A stretch of DNA of 43,285 nucleotides. It comes from Azoarcus sp. (GTDB lineage Bacteria; Pseudomonadota; Gammaproteobacteria; Burkholderiales; Rhodocyclaceae). The position numbers and the translations under genes were made by a program. Location: contig JAISPJ010000045.1 in the NCBI GenBank assembly GCA_031274995.1, forward strand, positions 1 through 43,285. The letters are read 5' to 3'. Below, in pieces: positions 26,842 through 37,164 of this stretch (within the stretch, counting starts at the first letter, position 1; each line of letters begins with the position of its first letter). The notes beneath the pieces are model-generated. The model was not told the DNA's origin. It did not search any database and saw nothing but the letters and a program-made list of their open reading frames with translations.

Positions 26842-26856
26842 GCGAGATGCCGCCGC

Positions 26857-27120
26857 TCAGCCCGCCGCTTGTCGGCCGGCCTTGGCGTCCTGTTTAACCA
26901 GGCGGGTGACGGTTGGCGACAGGATCGCGCCATTTTCTTGCCAGTAGGCAAGACGCGCGGTGTTGATGGAAAGCGATTGCCCCGCGCCGGAAGCAATTGG
27001 ATTGTAAAAGCCTACACGCTCAATGAAGCGCCCATCACGGCGGTTGCGCGAATCGGCAACAACAATGTTGTAGAATGGGCGCTTCTTGGCACCGCCCCGA
27101 GCAAGTCGAATAACGACCAT
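26857..27120 (-). CDS. rpsP: 30S ribosomal protein S16
   Basis: Ribosomal protein S16, 87 residues, a small-subunit assembly protein. The start [20 protein letters not shown] and the motif IERVGFYNP are diagnostic. First gene of the leftward operon; the promoter is at 27159-27187. Confidence 0.97.
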   Translation of the reverse strand: MVVIRLARGGAKKRPFYNIVVADSRNRRDGRFIERVGFYNPIASGAGQSLSINTARLAYWQENGAILSPTVTRLVKQDAKAGRQAAG

Positions 27121-27158
27121 CAGTGCTATCCTTTTGAAATTACGTTACGAAACGTGGG

Positions 27159-27187
27159 ATTATATTATTTCCGCTCAGGCAGGGCAA
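27159..27187 (-). promoter_or_regulatory. Promoter of the rpsP-rimM-trmD-rplS operon
   Basis: On the minus strand, TTGCCC (27187-27182), a 17-bp spacer and an exact TATAAT (27164-27159). Transcription would start near 27152, about 32 nt before the rpsP ATG. Confidence 0.7.
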
Positions 27188-27319
27188 GGACTGTCGTTCC
27201 GTTGCCTGGTGTGGCTTCGTGGCGTTAAGTATTTGTCGCCAGTCTGGTTTGAATGATTTCCGGCAGGGTAAATTCTTATAGAATGAAAAAATGCCAAACA
27301 AGCTTTTTTGCGCGCTCAC

Positions 27320-28843
27320 ATGACAGACGATCATTCCACTGATCCCTTGCAAGACATACTGTCTTGGCTCTCCAGCGAACCAGCCGATGATCTTGATATA
27401 GAACTGTCGGAGTTGGGCCGCTGTGTCGGGAGCGTTGCCTCTGTTACCGAATCCATGCCGGTTCCGCAACGCCAGGAAGTATTGGGCTTGCTCTGCCAGC
27501 GTGCCAATGATGTATGTGAGCGTTTTCGCCCTGGTTTGATTGCGCGTGCGCTGCCTGTATCCAATGAGCTGCATGCCAAAACGTTCAGCCTGATCGAATC
27601 CCTCCTTGGCCTTTCCGGTCAGCTTCGGACGCTGTGCGACGATATGCGGCATCGCAAATTCCTGACCCGGCAGGCCGGATTGGTCGAATTGTGCGATTTT
27701 GCCTTGGGGGTGCTGGGGGAGACTTATCTCCTGAGCACCTTGCTCGGAGCGGCGGCTCCACTCGGTTTGTGGCAACGCATCCACGATGCCTGGATTTCCT
27801 CCGGTCAGTACGAGCGGCTGAAAGACGATACAGCCGAGCCGCTGCCTTTGAGGCTCAACCTGCTCTACAAGCGCCTGCTGACCCTGTCGGTGAGTCAGGC
27901 GGAAAGCCTGACGGTACGTGAACAACAATGGTTGTTCGACTACCTGGAAACCGTTGGAAGCGACCTGGTGCTGGCTCCTGTTCCCCTTCCGCCTGAAGCA
28001 TCGAGCTACTGGTTCGACCCGAACCAGGACATGTCCCCCGTGGCCTGCGTGCGGCGCTTGCCGGAAAAAGGGGTCGAGTCTGTCTATTTCAGCATGGAGG
28101 AAATCGTCCACCGCATCGATGTGCAGATTCTCTGGCTCGAAAAAGGTTTGCTTGATCTCGACGTAAGCGCGCGCAAGAGCGGTAACAGCGAAATTCTCGA
28201 AGTCGGTTCCGCCATTTTGCCCTTGGGACTCACTCCGGGCGAAATACTTTCCTTGCTGCGCCGACTGCGCGAACAGTGGGCGGTCGCCCCCGAACGTATC
28301 GAGATACGCGTCCGGCAGCATTACACGGTACAAGTTTGTGTCGGTCTGAAAAACGTGTGGGCGATGGGGCGCAACGCCCCGGTGTCGGCAGCCGAATGGA
28401 CGGTCTATAACGAAAGCCCCGGCGGTTACGCCATTTTGAGCGTGGGGGGCGTGCACCGCAGCCTGTCCGCGGGAGCAATTGTTGCCTTGCGGCGCGAAGC
28501 ATCGCAGGAATGGACCATCTGCATGGTCCGTTGGGTACGAACCGACTCCCCGCAGCAGGTTGAGCTGGGTTTACAGTCGATAGGGCGGGGTTTTACCCCG
28601 GTATTGATCTGTTTTCGCGGCAACGACGTGTTGGCTCCGGCCCTGATGATGCAGCAGGGCAAGGGAACCCTTGAACATCGTGCCCTCGTGACAGAAGCAG
28701 GCACTTATGTGTCGAACCAGTTTGTAATGGTGCACGAGGCCACCGGGAACCTGTATCTCGCCCAAGGTTTGGCATTCGGTCTGGACATGCAGACGGCTAC
28801 CGTCGAAATTTTCCAGTTCGAGATCGATCCTTACGCCAAGTGA
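27320..28843 (+). CDS. Conserved protein with PilZ-like C-terminal domain
   Basis: A 507-residue cytoplasmic protein. It is alpha-helical over about 1-290, with leucine-rich helices such as FSLIESLLGLSGQLRTL. A domain of mixed strands follows from about 340 to 440. YNESPGG (N364, S366, G369) fits the (D/N)xSxxG half of the c-di-GMP-binding PilZ motif, and GAIVALRR..EWTICMVRWV fits the beta-barrel. The upstream RxxxR half is not evident, so nucleotide binding is doubtful. It might be a degenerate PilZ adaptor. A TTG at 27308 is an alternative start. It is divergent from rpsP and followed 13 bases later by a DUF2069 gene. Confidence 0.55.
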   Translation: MTDDHSTDPLQDILSWLSSEPADDLDIELSELGRCVGSVASVTESMPVPQRQEVLGLLCQRANDVCERFRPGLIARALPVSNELHAKTFSLIESLLGLSGQLRTLCDDMRHRKFLTRQAGLVELCDFALGVLGETYLLSTLLGAAAPLGLWQRIHDAWISSGQYERLKDDTAEPLPLRLNLLYKRLLTLSVSQAESLTVREQQWLFDYLETVGSDLVLAPVPLPPEASSYWFDPNQDMSPVACVRRLPEKGVESVYFSMEEIVHRIDVQILWLEKGLLDLDVSARKSGNSEILEVGSAILPLGLTPGEILSLLRRLREQWAVAPERIEIRVRQHYTVQVCVGLKNVWAMGRNAPVSAAEWTVYNESPGGYAILSVGGVHRSLSAGAIVALRREASQEWTICMVRWVRTDSPQQVELGLQSIGRGFTPVLICFRGNDVLAPALMMQQGKGTLEHRALVTEAGTYVSNQFVMVHEATGNLYLAQGLAFGLDMQTATVEIFQFEIDPYAK

Positions 28844-28856
28844 TCGTGACTCGGCA

Positions 28857-29210
28857 ATGACACCCCGCGCTTGGGCCAGACTGGAGTGTGTGGCCTTGCT
28901 GGCGCTCATTGCGCTTTGTCTGCTCTGGGAAGGCTGGCTTGCCCCGTTGCGTCCGGGAGGGTCGTGGCTGATACTTAAAAGCTTGCCGCTCATCCCCGCC
29001 GTGCCGGGTGTCTTGCGCGGGCGGCGCTATACCAGCCAATGGCTGTCGATGGCGGTGTTGTTGTATTTCCTTGAAGGCGCCTGGCGTTTTGGCGACCCCG
29101 GCCTTATGGGCATACTGGCGCGTATGGAGATTGTGGTTTCGCTCGTGCTGTTCGCGGCGGCCGTCGGCCACGCGCACGCGACTGCCCCATCGCGGCAAAG
29201 GCAGGGATGA
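28857..29210 (+). CDS. DUF2069 membrane protein
   Basis: 117-residue protein with about four hydrophobic helices (around 8-28, 39-52, 63-78 and 86-106). LWEGWLAPLRPGGSWLILKSLPL and GRRYTSQWLSM are conserved features of the DUF2069 family. It is of unknown function. It follows the PilZ-like gene by 13 bases and may be cotranscribed. Two hairpins follow. Confidence 0.8.
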   Translation: MTPRAWARLECVALLALIALCLLWEGWLAPLRPGGSWLILKSLPLIPAVPGVLRGRRYTSQWLSMAVLLYFLEGAWRFGDPGLMGILARMEIVVSLVLFAAAVGHAHATAPSRQRQG

Positions 29211-29224
29211 GGGCGGCACGTAAA

Positions 29225-29256
29225 CCAAAAGGCGAACCCTGCGGTTCGCCTTTTGG
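29225..29256. terminator. Perfect 14-bp terminator hairpin
   Basis: CCAAAAGGCGAACC pairs exactly with GGTTCGCCTTTTGG around CTGC. The base of the stem supplies the A- and T-runs, so it can serve both the DUF2069 gene and the leftward rpmG operon. Confidence 0.8.
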
Positions 29257-29258
29257 GT

Positions 29259-29286
29259 AAAATCCGAATCGCCGGATTTTCCGGCG
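29259..29286. repeat. Second hairpin with two exclusive pairings
   Basis: AAAATCCG pairs with CGGATTTT (29259-29280), or CGCCGGA pairs with TCCGGCG (29270-29286). The two forms share bases, so only one can exist at a time. It lies just after the rpmG stop on the leftward strand and may add to termination. Confidence 0.5.
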
Positions 29287-29293
29287 AAGAAAA

Positions 29294-29464
29294 TTATCTC
29301 AGCTTGATTTCTTTGTAGACCACATGCTTACGCGCAACCGGATCGTATTTCTTGAATTCGAGCTTTTCGGGTGTGGTGCGCTTGTTCTTGGACGTGGTGT
29401 AAAAGTGACCCGTGCCGGCGGTCGATTCCAGCTTGATCTTTTCGCGGGCGCCCTTAGTGGCCAT
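29294..29464 (-). CDS. rpmG: 50S ribosomal protein L33
   Basis: Ribosomal protein L33, 56 residues: [40 protein letters not shown], then [16 protein letters not shown]. No CxxC zinc motifs are present, so it is the zinc-free type. The frame starts at 29464 on the minus strand and follows rpmB after 32 bases, the usual rpmB-rpmG pair. Confidence 0.97.
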   Translation of the reverse strand: MATKGAREKIKLESTAGTGHFYTTSKNKRTTPEKLEFKKYDPVARKHVVYKEIKLR

Positions 29465-29496
29465 GACCGTCTCCGTTTTTCATTCAGTAAGTGAGG

Positions 29497-29733
29497 TTAG
29501 ACTTTTTCACCGCGTGCGCGCAGTTCGGCAACGACGGCATCGATCCCTTTTTTGTCGATGGTGCGTAGCGCCGCATTGGTGACGCGCAGGCTGATCCAGC
29601 GGTTCTCGGCCTCGGACCAGAAGCGGCGGTTTTGCAGGTTGGGAAGAAAACGGCGTTTGGTCCTGTTGTGGGCGTGGGAGATGTTGCACCCCACCATTGG
29701 TTTTTTGCCGGTGACTTGACAGACGCGAGCCAT
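29497..29733 (-). CDS. rpmB: 50S ribosomal protein L28
   Basis: Ribosomal protein L28, 78 residues: [20 protein letters not shown], with [18 protein letters not shown] following, both diagnostic. It is first of the rpmB-rpmG pair, 64 bases downstream of radC. Confidence 0.97.
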   Translation of the reverse strand: MARVCQVTGKKPMVGCNISHAHNRTKRRFLPNLQNRRFWSEAENRWISLRVTNAALRTIDKKGIDAVVAELRARGEKV

Positions 29734-29797
29734 GATGCGCTTCCTTAAAATGCGTGCCTGAATTCTGAAACGTTACATTTTAATATAAAAAGAAAGT

Positions 29798-30475
29798 TCA
29801 TAGCAAGCCCCGTTCAGCAAACGATAGCGGCTCGCCGTGCGCGGGAACGACAAAATGATCGAGCACTTTTACGTCGATCAGCGTAAGCGCGTCACGCAGG
29901 TCGCGTGTGATGAATTCATCCGCCCGGCTGGGTTCGCCCGTGCCGGAAGGGTGGTTGTGCGCAAGGACGACAGCGGCGGCATTGTGCCGCAGAACGAGCT
30001 TGACGACTTCCCGTGGGTAGACGCTGGTCTGGTTCAGTGTGCCGCGAAAGAGGTCTACGGCTTCAATCAGGCGGTTGCGGCCATCCAGCAGCAGGATGCA
30101 AAAGGTCTCATGAGGAAGGTGTGCCATCCGCAGTTGCAGCCAATCCCTGACTGCCGTGGGCGAATCGAACAGGGCGCCTTCGGCCAGGCGTTCTGCGAGC
30201 GCACGGCGTGCCAGTTCCATCACGGCCTGGAGTTGGGCATACTTCGCCAGCCCCATGCCGGGTATCGAGGCGAATTCGTCTGCGGGAGCGTTGCACAGCC
30301 GGGTCAGCGTGCCAAAGTGACCGAGCAGGGTGTGGGCGAGATCGACGGCGCTTTGGCCTTTTGTGCCGACGCGCAGGAAAATCGCAAGCAGTTCGGCGTC
30401 GGTGAGCGCCTGTGCGCCCCTTGAGAGCAGTTTTTCGCGCGGGCGTTCATCTGCGGGCCAGTCGGTGATTGCCAT
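29798..30475 (-). CDS. radC: RadC family JAB1/MPN-type protein
   Basis: 225-residue protein with an N-terminal HhH-like part ([16 protein letters not shown]) and a C-terminal JAMM metal motif, [15 protein letters not shown]. The older view of RadC as a DNA repair protein is doubtful; the biochemical role remains uncertain. It starts at 30475 and is divergent from coaBC with only 22 bases between start codons. radC, rpmB and rpmG are commonly neighbours in Proteobacteria. Confidence 0.93.
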   Translation of the reverse strand: MAITDWPADERPREKLLSRGAQALTDAELLAIFLRVGTKGQSAVDLAHTLLGHFGTLTRLCNAPADEFASIPGMGLAKYAQLQAVMELARRALAERLAEGALFDSPTAVRDWLQLRMAHLPHETFCILLLDGRNRLIEAVDLFRGTLNQTSVYPREVVKLVLRHNAAAVVLAHNHPSGTGEPSRADEFITRDLRDALTLIDVKVLDHFVVPAHGEPLSFAERGLL

Positions 30476-30497
30476 GTCAGAAGAATTGGAGGAAGAA

Positions 30498-31709
30498 ATG
30501 CCGGATTATACATATGTCATTGACGGGTTGCATGGGCGCAGGATTGTGCTCGGTGTGAGCGGCGGAATCGCGGCGTACAAGGCAGCCGAACTCACGCGAG
30601 CCATCGGGCGTCTGGGGGCGGACGTTCATGTGGTCTTGACCGAAGCCGGTGCGCGTTTCGTGACGCCAATGACTTTCCATGCCTTGTCGGGCAACCGCGC
30701 GTGGACGGGATTTCAGGACGGGGAAATGGAAGACGGCATGCCGCATATCACCCTCGGGCGCAGGACCGATGCCATTCTCGTGGCTCCGGCAAGCGCCAAT
30801 TTCATCGCCCGCCTGGCCGCGGGTTTTGCCAACGATCTGTTGTCCGCGCTTTGTCTGGCGCGCGATTGCCCGTTGCTCATCGCGCCCGCGATGAACCGCC
30901 AGATGTGGGAAAACCCGGCTACCCGGCGCAATGTGGAGAGGCTGCAAGCTGACGGTGTCACCCTCCTTGGCCCCGCCGTAGGCGAACAGGCTTGCGGTGA
31001 AACCGGGCCAGGGCGGATGCTGGAGCCAGAGGCGCTGTGCGAGGCGTTGCTTGCGTTCTTCACGCCCAAACTGCTGGCCGGTCGCAAAGTGGTGCTGACG
31101 GCCGGTCCGACGTTCGAAGCCATCGACCCGGTACGCGGCATCACCAATTCCAGTTCCGGCAAGATGGGATACGCGCTGGCAACGGCCTCTGCGCGAGCCG
31201 GCGCCGAAGTCGTGCTGGTAAGCGGGCCGGTGGCATTGCCCGCGCCTGCGGGCGTGCGGCGCATCGAAGTGACGAGCGCCCTGCAAATGCGCGATGAAGT
31301 GTTTGCGGAAATGACCGGCGTGGATGTATTCATCGCAGTGGCGGCAGTGGCCGACTATCGTCCCGCAGAACCCGCTGTGCGCAAGGTCAAAAAATCGGGA
31401 GCGGCGCTTCATCTCCAACTCGTTCCCAATCCAGACATTCTTGCCGAAGTCGCGGCCCTGCCAGAGGCACCGTTTTGCGTGGGTTTCGCTGCCGAGAGCC
31501 ATGATCTCGACGCTTACGCCGAGGGCAAGCGGCAGGCCAAACGCCTGCCCATGCTGGTGGGCAACCTGCTTGGCGACGGGCTGGGCGGGGATGAGAACAC
31601 TGTCGTCATTTATGATGAAGAAGGCCGTCACCCGCTGCCGCGCGCGCCCAAAACTTATCTGGCACGGAGAATCGTTGAACGCATCGCCCGTTTGCTGCCA
31701 GCGAAATGA
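30498..31709 (+). CDS. coaBC: Bifunctional CoaBC (phosphopantothenoylcysteine synthetase/decarboxylase)
   Basis: Makes 4'-phosphopantetheine from phosphopantothenate and cysteine in coenzyme A synthesis. The 403-residue protein has an FMN-binding CoaC part ([32 protein letters not shown] with the catalytic Cys) and a CoaB part from about 186 ([35 protein letters not shown]). GGAGG at 30488-30492 fixes ATG 30498. A second in-frame ATG at 30474 lies on the complementary side of the radC start. Followed by dut. Confidence 0.97.
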   Translation: MPDYTYVIDGLHGRRIVLGVSGGIAAYKAAELTRAIGRLGADVHVVLTEAGARFVTPMTFHALSGNRAWTGFQDGEMEDGMPHITLGRRTDAILVAPASANFIARLAAGFANDLLSALCLARDCPLLIAPAMNRQMWENPATRRNVERLQADGVTLLGPAVGEQACGETGPGRMLEPEALCEALLAFFTPKLLAGRKVVLTAGPTFEAIDPVRGITNSSSGKMGYALATASARAGAEVVLVSGPVALPAPAGVRRIEVTSALQMRDEVFAEMTGVDVFIAVAAVADYRPAEPAVRKVKKSGAALHLQLVPNPDILAEVAALPEAPFCVGFAAESHDLDAYAEGKRQAKRLPMLVGNLLGDGLGGDENTVVIYDEEGRHPLPRAPKTYLARRIVERIARLLPAK

Positions 31710-31744
31710 ATTGAAAAATTGAAAAAGCCCTGGAGAAAGAAAAC

Positions 31745-32194
31745 ATGCACCGCATCGATATCAAACTGCTCGATCTCCGCCTGCGCGGGCAACCTCCGGC
31801 CTACGCCAGTGCCGGTTCCGCCGGCCTCGACCTGCGAGCCTGCCTGGATGCGCCGGTCACGTTGCGACCCGGCGAAACCGTGCTGGTTCCAAGCGGCATT
31901 GCCATCCATCTCGCTGATCCCGGCCTGGCGGCGATCGTGTTGCCGCGATCCGGGCTTGGACACAAGCATGGCATCGTGCTTGGCAATCTGGTCGGGCTGA
32001 TCGACTCCGATTACCAGGGGCAGGTTATGGTATCCGTGTGGAATCGTGGTGGCGAGGCGTTTACCATCGAGCCGCTGGAACGCATCGCGCAACTCGTAAT
32101 CGTGCCTGTCGTGCAGGCCGAATTCGATATCGTCGATGAATTCGTCGCCAGCAAACGCGGCGAAGGTGGTTTCGGCAGCACCGGCAAGCACTGA
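31745..32194 (+). CDS. dut: dUTP diphosphatase
   Basis: Hydrolyses dUTP to dUMP, keeping uracil out of DNA. The trimeric protein is 149 residues. Its five motifs are seen: [32 protein letters not shown] and the C-terminal [12 protein letters not shown]. It is 35 bases after coaBC, the usual order, and is followed by a Nudix gene. Confidence 0.97.
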   Translation: MHRIDIKLLDLRLRGQPPAYASAGSAGLDLRACLDAPVTLRPGETVLVPSGIAIHLADPGLAAIVLPRSGLGHKHGIVLGNLVGLIDSDYQGQVMVSVWNRGGEAFTIEPLERIAQLVIVPVVQAEFDIVDEFVASKRGEGGFGSTGKH

Positions 32195-32220
32195 GGTTAT
32201 GTGCAGGGATGAGGGGGTAA

Positions 32221-32664
32221 ATGATGGTGAAACGTGCGTGCATCCCCACCGGCGTGCATGTCCTGTGCGAGCGCGAAGGGCGTGTCCTGCTGCTGCGCCG
32301 CGCGGGAACCGGTTTTTTTGATGGTCTCTACAGCTTGCCGGGCGGGCATCTCGAACAAGAAGAATCCATCCTTCAGGCAGCGGCGCGTGAACTGGAAGAA
32401 GAAACCGGCTTGCATACCGAACCTGGCGGCCTCGCCTGGCTTGGCGTCATCCATCGCCGCTCGGATACCAACCGCATCGATTTTTTCCTGCGCGCGCTGT
32501 GCTGGCAGGGTGAACCCATTCTGCGCGAGCCGGACAAATGCAGCGGCATGGGCTGGTTTGCGCGCAATGATCTGCCGAAGGAAACCGTTCCCTATGTGGA
32601 AGTGGCACTGGAGGCAGGGGAATGCGCGGGGGAGGGCGGATGGCTGCGGGAATTGGGGTGGTGA
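32221..32664 (+). CDS. Nudix hydrolase
   Basis: Pyrophosphohydrolase of 147 residues with a complete Nudix box, [20 protein letters not shown] followed by TGL. FFLRAL and [10 protein letters not shown] frame it. Substrate is not predictable; its position after dut suggests nucleotide-pool cleaning. RBS-like GAGGGG is upstream of the start at 32221. Confidence 0.88.
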   Translation: MMVKRACIPTGVHVLCEREGRVLLLRRAGTGFFDGLYSLPGGHLEQEESILQAAARELEEETGLHTEPGGLAWLGVIHRRSDTNRIDFFLRALCWQGEPILREPDKCSGMGWFARNDLPKETVPYVEVALEAGECAGEGGWLRELGW

Positions 32665-32683
32665 ATTCTGCTTACGGTATAAT
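32653..32683 (+). promoter_or_regulatory. Likely promoter of icd
   Basis: A perfect TATAAT (32678-32683) sits about 90 bases before icd, with TTGGGG (32653-32658) at a wide 19-base spacing. The -10 is convincing and the -35 weak. Confidence 0.5.
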
Positions 32684-32773
32684 ATATATTTTGGGCAGCC
32701 GGGTGCGGAACAATGTAGCCCGCATAAGCACAAACACACAACAAACACACCGAAGACCGGGGAGGGAATGACC

Positions 32774-35011
32774 ATGCCATCTGAACAACCAACCATCGTC
32801 TACACAATCACCGACGAAGCCCCGATGCTTGCGACAGCGGCTTTTCTGCCGGTAGTGCGTACCTTTGCCGCACAGGCGGGCGTCCATGTGGCCGAGGCCG
32901 ATATTTCCCTGGGGGCGCGCATCCTTGCCGAATTCCCCGAATACCTCAAAGACGGGCAGAAGGTACCCGATGCCCTTGCCGAACTCGGGAAACTGACCCT
33001 GCGCCCCGAGGCCAACATCATCAAGCTGCCCAATATCAGCGCATCGGTTCCCCAACTGGTCACGGCCATCCGTGAATTGCAGGGCAAAGGCTACGCAATT
33101 CCCGACTATCCGGCAGATCCGCAGAGCGAAGAAGAAAAAGCCATCAAGGCCCGTTACGCCCGCTGCCTCGGTTCCGCCGTAAACCCCGTGCTGCGCGAAG
33201 GTAACTCCGACCGCCGTGCGCCGATGTCGGTGAAGAACTACGCCCGCAAGCACCCGCATTCAATGGGTGCGTGGAAACAGGCGTCCCGAACGCACGCCTC
33301 ATGTATGAAGGCCGGTGATTTCTACCACGGCGAGAAGTCGATGACGCTCGACCGTGACCGCGACGTGAAGATGGAACTGCTCACGAAGAGCGGCAAAACC
33401 ATCCTGCTCAAACCCAAAGTTTCCCTGCTTGCGGGCGAGATCATCGACTCCATGTTCATGAGCAAGAAGGCGCTCTGCGCGTTTTACGAAGAACAGATGG
33501 AAGATGCCCGCGAATCCGGCGTGCTCTTCTCCCTGCACGTCAAAGCCACGATGATGAAAATCTCGCACCCCATCGTGTTCGGCCACTGCGTGCGTATTTA
33601 CTACAAGGATGCCTTCGCCAAGCATGGCAAACTGTTCAGGGAACTGGGCATCAACGTCAACAACGGCATGGTCGATCTCTTCGACAAGATTGCGGCCCTG
33701 CCCGAATCCCGGCGCGACGAAATCGTCCGTGACCTCCACGCCTGCCACGAACATCGTCCCGAACTGGCGATGGTCGATTCCGCCAAAGGCATCACCAACT
33801 TCCATTCGCCCAGCGACGTGATCGTCGATGCGTCCATGCCCGCCATGATCCGCGCAGGCGGCAAGATGTATGGGGCGGACGGCAAACAAAAGGAAGTCAA
33901 GGCGGTGATGCCGGAATCCACCTTTGCCCGCATCTATCAGGAGATGATTAACTTTTGCAAGACCAACGGCGCATTTGATCCCCGGACGATGGGAACCGTG
34001 CCCAACGTCGGCCTCATGGCACAGCAGGCCGAAGAATACGGCTCACACGACAAGACCTTTGAAATTACCGAAGACGGCATTGCCAACATCGTCGACCTGG
34101 CCACCGGGGAAGTGTTGCTGACACAAAACGTGGAAGAGGGCGACATCTGGCGCATGTGCCAGGTCAAGGATGCAGCCATCCGTGACTGGGTGAAACTTGC
34201 CGTCACCCGCGCCCGCAATTCCGGCATGACGGCCGTTTTCTGGCTTGACCGCTATCGTCCGCATGAAGCCGAGCTCATCAAGAAAGTCGGAACCTATCTC
34301 AAGGATCACGACACCGCAGGGCTGAATATCTTCATCATGTCCCAGGTGCGGGCGATGCGCTACACCCTGGAGCGTGCCGTGCGCGGCGTCGGCACCATCG
34401 CCGTCACCGGCAATATCCTGCGCGACTACCTCACCGATCTGTTCCCCATCATGGAACTCGGAACCAGCGCCAAAATGCTTTCCATCGTTCCCCTGATGGC
34501 GGGCGGCGGCATGTACGAGACCGGCGCGGGCGGTTCCGCGCCCAAGCACGTCCAGCAGCTTGTCGAGGAAAACCATCTGCGCTGGGATTCACTCGGTGAG
34601 TTCCTCGCGCTTGCGGTCTCGTTCGAAGAACTCGGCATCAAGACCGGCAACACCCGTGCCCGGATTCTCGCCAGGACGCTCGATGAGGCGACCGGCAGGC
34701 TTCTCGACAACAATAAATCCCCCTCGCGGCGTACCGGCGAGATTGATAACCGTGGCAGCCAGTTCTACCTGTCGCTCTACTGGGCCGAGGCGCTTGCCGC
34801 CCAGAGTGAAGACAAGGAACTCGCTGCCCGTTTCGCCCCGCTTGCCAAAACATTGGCGGCCAGCGAACAGGACATCGTTGCCGAGTTCAAGGCCGAGCAG
34901 GGCAAACTCGTCAATCTGGGCGGCTACTACCGCGTCGATCCTGAAAAATGCAATGCGGTCATGCGGCCCAGCAGGATTTTCAATGCGGCCTTGGCGGGGT
35001 TTGCGGGTTGA
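32774..35011 (+). CDS. icd: Monomeric NADP-dependent isocitrate dehydrogenase
   Basis: Oxidatively decarboxylates isocitrate to 2-oxoglutarate, making NADPH. The 745 residues match the monomeric IDH-II type, not the 45-kDa homodimeric enzyme. [20 protein letters not shown] at the start, [33 protein letters not shown] and [18 protein letters not shown] are typical. GGAGGG at 32761-32766 supports ATG 32774 rather than 32768. acnB, the preceding TCA step, lies 11 kb to the left. Confidence 0.97.
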   Translation: MPSEQPTIVYTITDEAPMLATAAFLPVVRTFAAQAGVHVAEADISLGARILAEFPEYLKDGQKVPDALAELGKLTLRPEANIIKLPNISASVPQLVTAIRELQGKGYAIPDYPADPQSEEEKAIKARYARCLGSAVNPVLREGNSDRRAPMSVKNYARKHPHSMGAWKQASRTHASCMKAGDFYHGEKSMTLDRDRDVKMELLTKSGKTILLKPKVSLLAGEIIDSMFMSKKALCAFYEEQMEDARESGVLFSLHVKATMMKISHPIVFGHCVRIYYKDAFAKHGKLFRELGINVNNGMVDLFDKIAALPESRRDEIVRDLHACHEHRPELAMVDSAKGITNFHSPSDVIVDASMPAMIRAGGKMYGADGKQKEVKAVMPESTFARIYQEMINFCKTNGAFDPRTMGTVPNVGLMAQQAEEYGSHDKTFEITEDGIANIVDLATGEVLLTQNVEEGDIWRMCQVKDAAIRDWVKLAVTRARNSGMTAVFWLDRYRPHEAELIKKVGTYLKDHDTAGLNIFIMSQVRAMRYTLERAVRGVGTIAVTGNILRDYLTDLFPIMELGTSAKMLSIVPLMAGGGMYETGAGGSAPKHVQQLVEENHLRWDSLGEFLALAVSFEELGIKTGNTRARILARTLDEATGRLLDNNKSPSRRTGEIDNRGSQFYLSLYWAEALAAQSEDKELAARFAPLAKTLAASEQDIVAEFKAEQGKLVNLGGYYRVDPEKCNAVMRPSRIFNAALAGFAG

Positions 35012-35035
35012 ATGTCTTTCCACGGAATGAATAAC

Positions 35036-36226
35036 ATGACCCTGCAAGTCAAAAAACTCGTCGATCTCGATTTGCGCGGCAAGAAAGTTTTTGTCCGCGC
35101 CGATCTTAACGTGCCGCAGGACGAAGCAGGCAACATCACGGAAGACACCCGCATCCGCGCCTCCGTGCCAACCATCCGGTATTGCCTCGGCCAGGGCGCG
35201 GCGGTGATGGTGACCTCCCATCTTGGCCGTCCTGTTGAAGGCAAACTCGGCCACGAAGACACCCTTGCCCCGGTAGCCGTGCGCCTCGGGCAGTTGCTTG
35301 ACCAGTCGGTCAGACTCATCGCCGACTGGGTCGATGGCGGTTTCACTGTCGAGCCGGGACAGGTCGTGCTGCTGGAAAACTGCCGCTGCAACATCGGTGA
35401 GAAAAAAGACGATGAAACGCTGTCGAAAAAAATGGCGGCGCTCTGCGATGTCTATGTGAATGATGCTTTCGGGACCGCGCATCGTGCCGAGGCGACCACG
35501 CACGGCATTGCCCGCCATGCGCCCGCCGCCTGTGCCGGTTTGTTGATGAGCGCGGAGATCGAGGCGCTCTCCCGCGCGTTCGGCAGTCCCAAACGCCCGC
35601 TGGTGGCCATCGTCGGCGGGGCGAAAGTTTCAAGCAAGCTCACCATCCTGAAGTCGCTTGCCGAAAAGGTCGATCAACTCATCGTCGGCGGCGGCATCGC
35701 CAATACTTTCCTGTTGGCTTCGGGCAAGCGCATCGGCGAATCGCTCGCCGAACCCGATCTGGTGAAAGAAGCGCATGCCGTCATGGATTTGATGCGCGCG
35801 CGCGGCGCGGAAGTGCCGCTTCCTGTGGATGTGGTCGTCGCCGACGAGGTCTCGGCGCTTGCGCGCGCCAACAAGGTTTCCATCGACGAAGTTGGCCCTC
35901 ACGACCGCATACTGGATATCGGGCCAAAGAGTGCCGCGTATCTGTCGCAGATCGTCGCCAACGCGGGTGTCATTGTCTGGAACGGCCCGGTAGGTGTGTT
36001 CGAGTATCCGCAATTTGCGGGCGGAACCAAGATGCTCGCTTCGGCCATTGCGCACTCGCAGGCGTTCTCGGTCGCTGGCGGCGGCGATACGCTGGCGGCC
36101 ATTGCCAAATTCGACATTGCCCGTGATGTTGGCTACATATCCACAGGGGGTGGCGCTTTCCTGGAATTCCTCGAAGGCAGGGCTTTGCCCGCCATTGCCG
36201 CGCTGGAAGCGCGCTGCCGGACATGA
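35036..36226 (+). CDS. pgk: Phosphoglycerate kinase
   Basis: Glycolytic/gluconeogenic or Calvin-cycle enzyme, 396 residues. [41 protein letters not shown] and GGGDTLAAI are seen in order. The start at 35036 is chosen among three closely spaced ATGs for fit to family N-termini and GGAAT spacing. Its TGA is shared with the ATG of the alpha/beta hydrolase gene. pyk, a common neighbour in related genomes, is missing. Confidence 0.97.
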   Translation: MTLQVKKLVDLDLRGKKVFVRADLNVPQDEAGNITEDTRIRASVPTIRYCLGQGAAVMVTSHLGRPVEGKLGHEDTLAPVAVRLGQLLDQSVRLIADWVDGGFTVEPGQVVLLENCRCNIGEKKDDETLSKKMAALCDVYVNDAFGTAHRAEATTHGIARHAPAACAGLLMSAEIEALSRAFGSPKRPLVAIVGGAKVSSKLTILKSLAEKVDQLIVGGGIANTFLLASGKRIGESLAEPDLVKEAHAVMDLMRARGAEVPLPVDVVVADEVSALARANKVSIDEVGPHDRILDIGPKSAAYLSQIVANAGVIVWNGPVGVFEYPQFAGGTKMLASAIAHSQAFSVAGGGDTLAAIAKFDIARDVGYISTGGGAFLEFLEGRALPAIAALEARCRT

Positions 36227-37149
36227 GCCTCATCGACATCGGACGACTTGAGCTGGAGACCGTCGTCCACGGCGCACCCGGTTCGCCTGTCATCTTGTTG
36301 ATCCAGGGGCTCGGCACTCCGCTCACACGCTGGCCGGCGGGGCTGGTCGAGCGGCTGACCGCAGCCGGTTTTCGTGTCATCGCTTTTGACAACCGGGATA
36401 GCGGCCTCTCCACCCGGATGGATGTTTTTGGCCTGCCTGATATTCAACAGATGTTTCCGGGGGTGTTATCCGCGTTATCTGTCCTGCCTGCCCCCATCTC
36501 TATTTCCATTCCCTATACGCTTGCCGATATGGCCGCTGACGCGGTGGGCCTGCTCGATGCGATCGGAGTCGAAGCGGCGCACATCGTCGGCGCCTCACTG
36601 GGCGGGATGGTGGCGCAACTGATCGCCATCCATTATCCCGGACGCTGCCTGTCGCTGACGTCCATCATGTCTTCGAGCGGCAATCCCTTGCTGCCGCCCG
36701 CCACGCCTGCTGCCCTGCATGCGTTGTTTGCGCCGCTGCCGGGCGCGCGTGACGAGGCTTCGCTTATCGAGGACAGCATATGGCGGCAGAAAGTGCTGAT
36801 GAGTCCCGCATATCCCGCGCCGGACGAAGAACTGTATGCCATGTTCGCCTCCGAATACCGGCGCGGCGGTTTTTATCCGGCGGGGGTCATTCGTCAGTCA
36901 TTGGCGCTCCTCGCTGCGGGTGACAGGCGGGCGCAGTTGATGACGATTCAGGTTCCGACCGTGGTTCTGCACGGTATCGAAGATCCGCTCATCAACATCG
37001 CCTGTGGACGCGATACGGCGGCAGCCATCGCCGGTTCGGAATATCGCCCCATTCCCGGCATGGGGCATGATTTTCCCAAGGCGCTCGCCGGGGAATTCGC
37101 CTCTGCCATTTTGTCGGCAGCGCAGCATCGGCAGCACGGTAAAACCTGA
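36223..37149 (+). CDS. Alpha/beta hydrolase
   Basis: 308-residue hydrolase of the alpha/beta fold. The nucleophile serine sits in GASLGGM (about residue 127), the acid in HGIEDPLI and the histidine in [20 protein letters not shown] near residue 50 recalls RdmC-like methyl-esterase relatives, but the substrate is unknown. It is translationally coupled to pgk through an ATGA overlap. This arrangement is not standard for pgk. Confidence 0.85.
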   Translation: MSLIDIGRLELETVVHGAPGSPVILLIQGLGTPLTRWPAGLVERLTAAGFRVIAFDNRDSGLSTRMDVFGLPDIQQMFPGVLSALSVLPAPISISIPYTLADMAADAVGLLDAIGVEAAHIVGASLGGMVAQLIAIHYPGRCLSLTSIMSSSGNPLLPPATPAALHALFAPLPGARDEASLIEDSIWRQKVLMSPAYPAPDEELYAMFASEYRRGGFYPAGVIRQSLALLAAGDRRAQLMTIQVPTVVLHGIEDPLINIACGRDTAAAIAGSEYRPIPGMGHDFPKALAGEFASAILSAAQHRQHGKT

Positions 37150-37164
37150 CAAACAAATCAGAAA

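Noticed and set aside
27140-28456. A 438-codon minus-strand frame opposite the PilZ-like gene
   Set aside because: It would overlap the rpsP promoter and has no family features; the plus-strand gene has better composition and downstream context.
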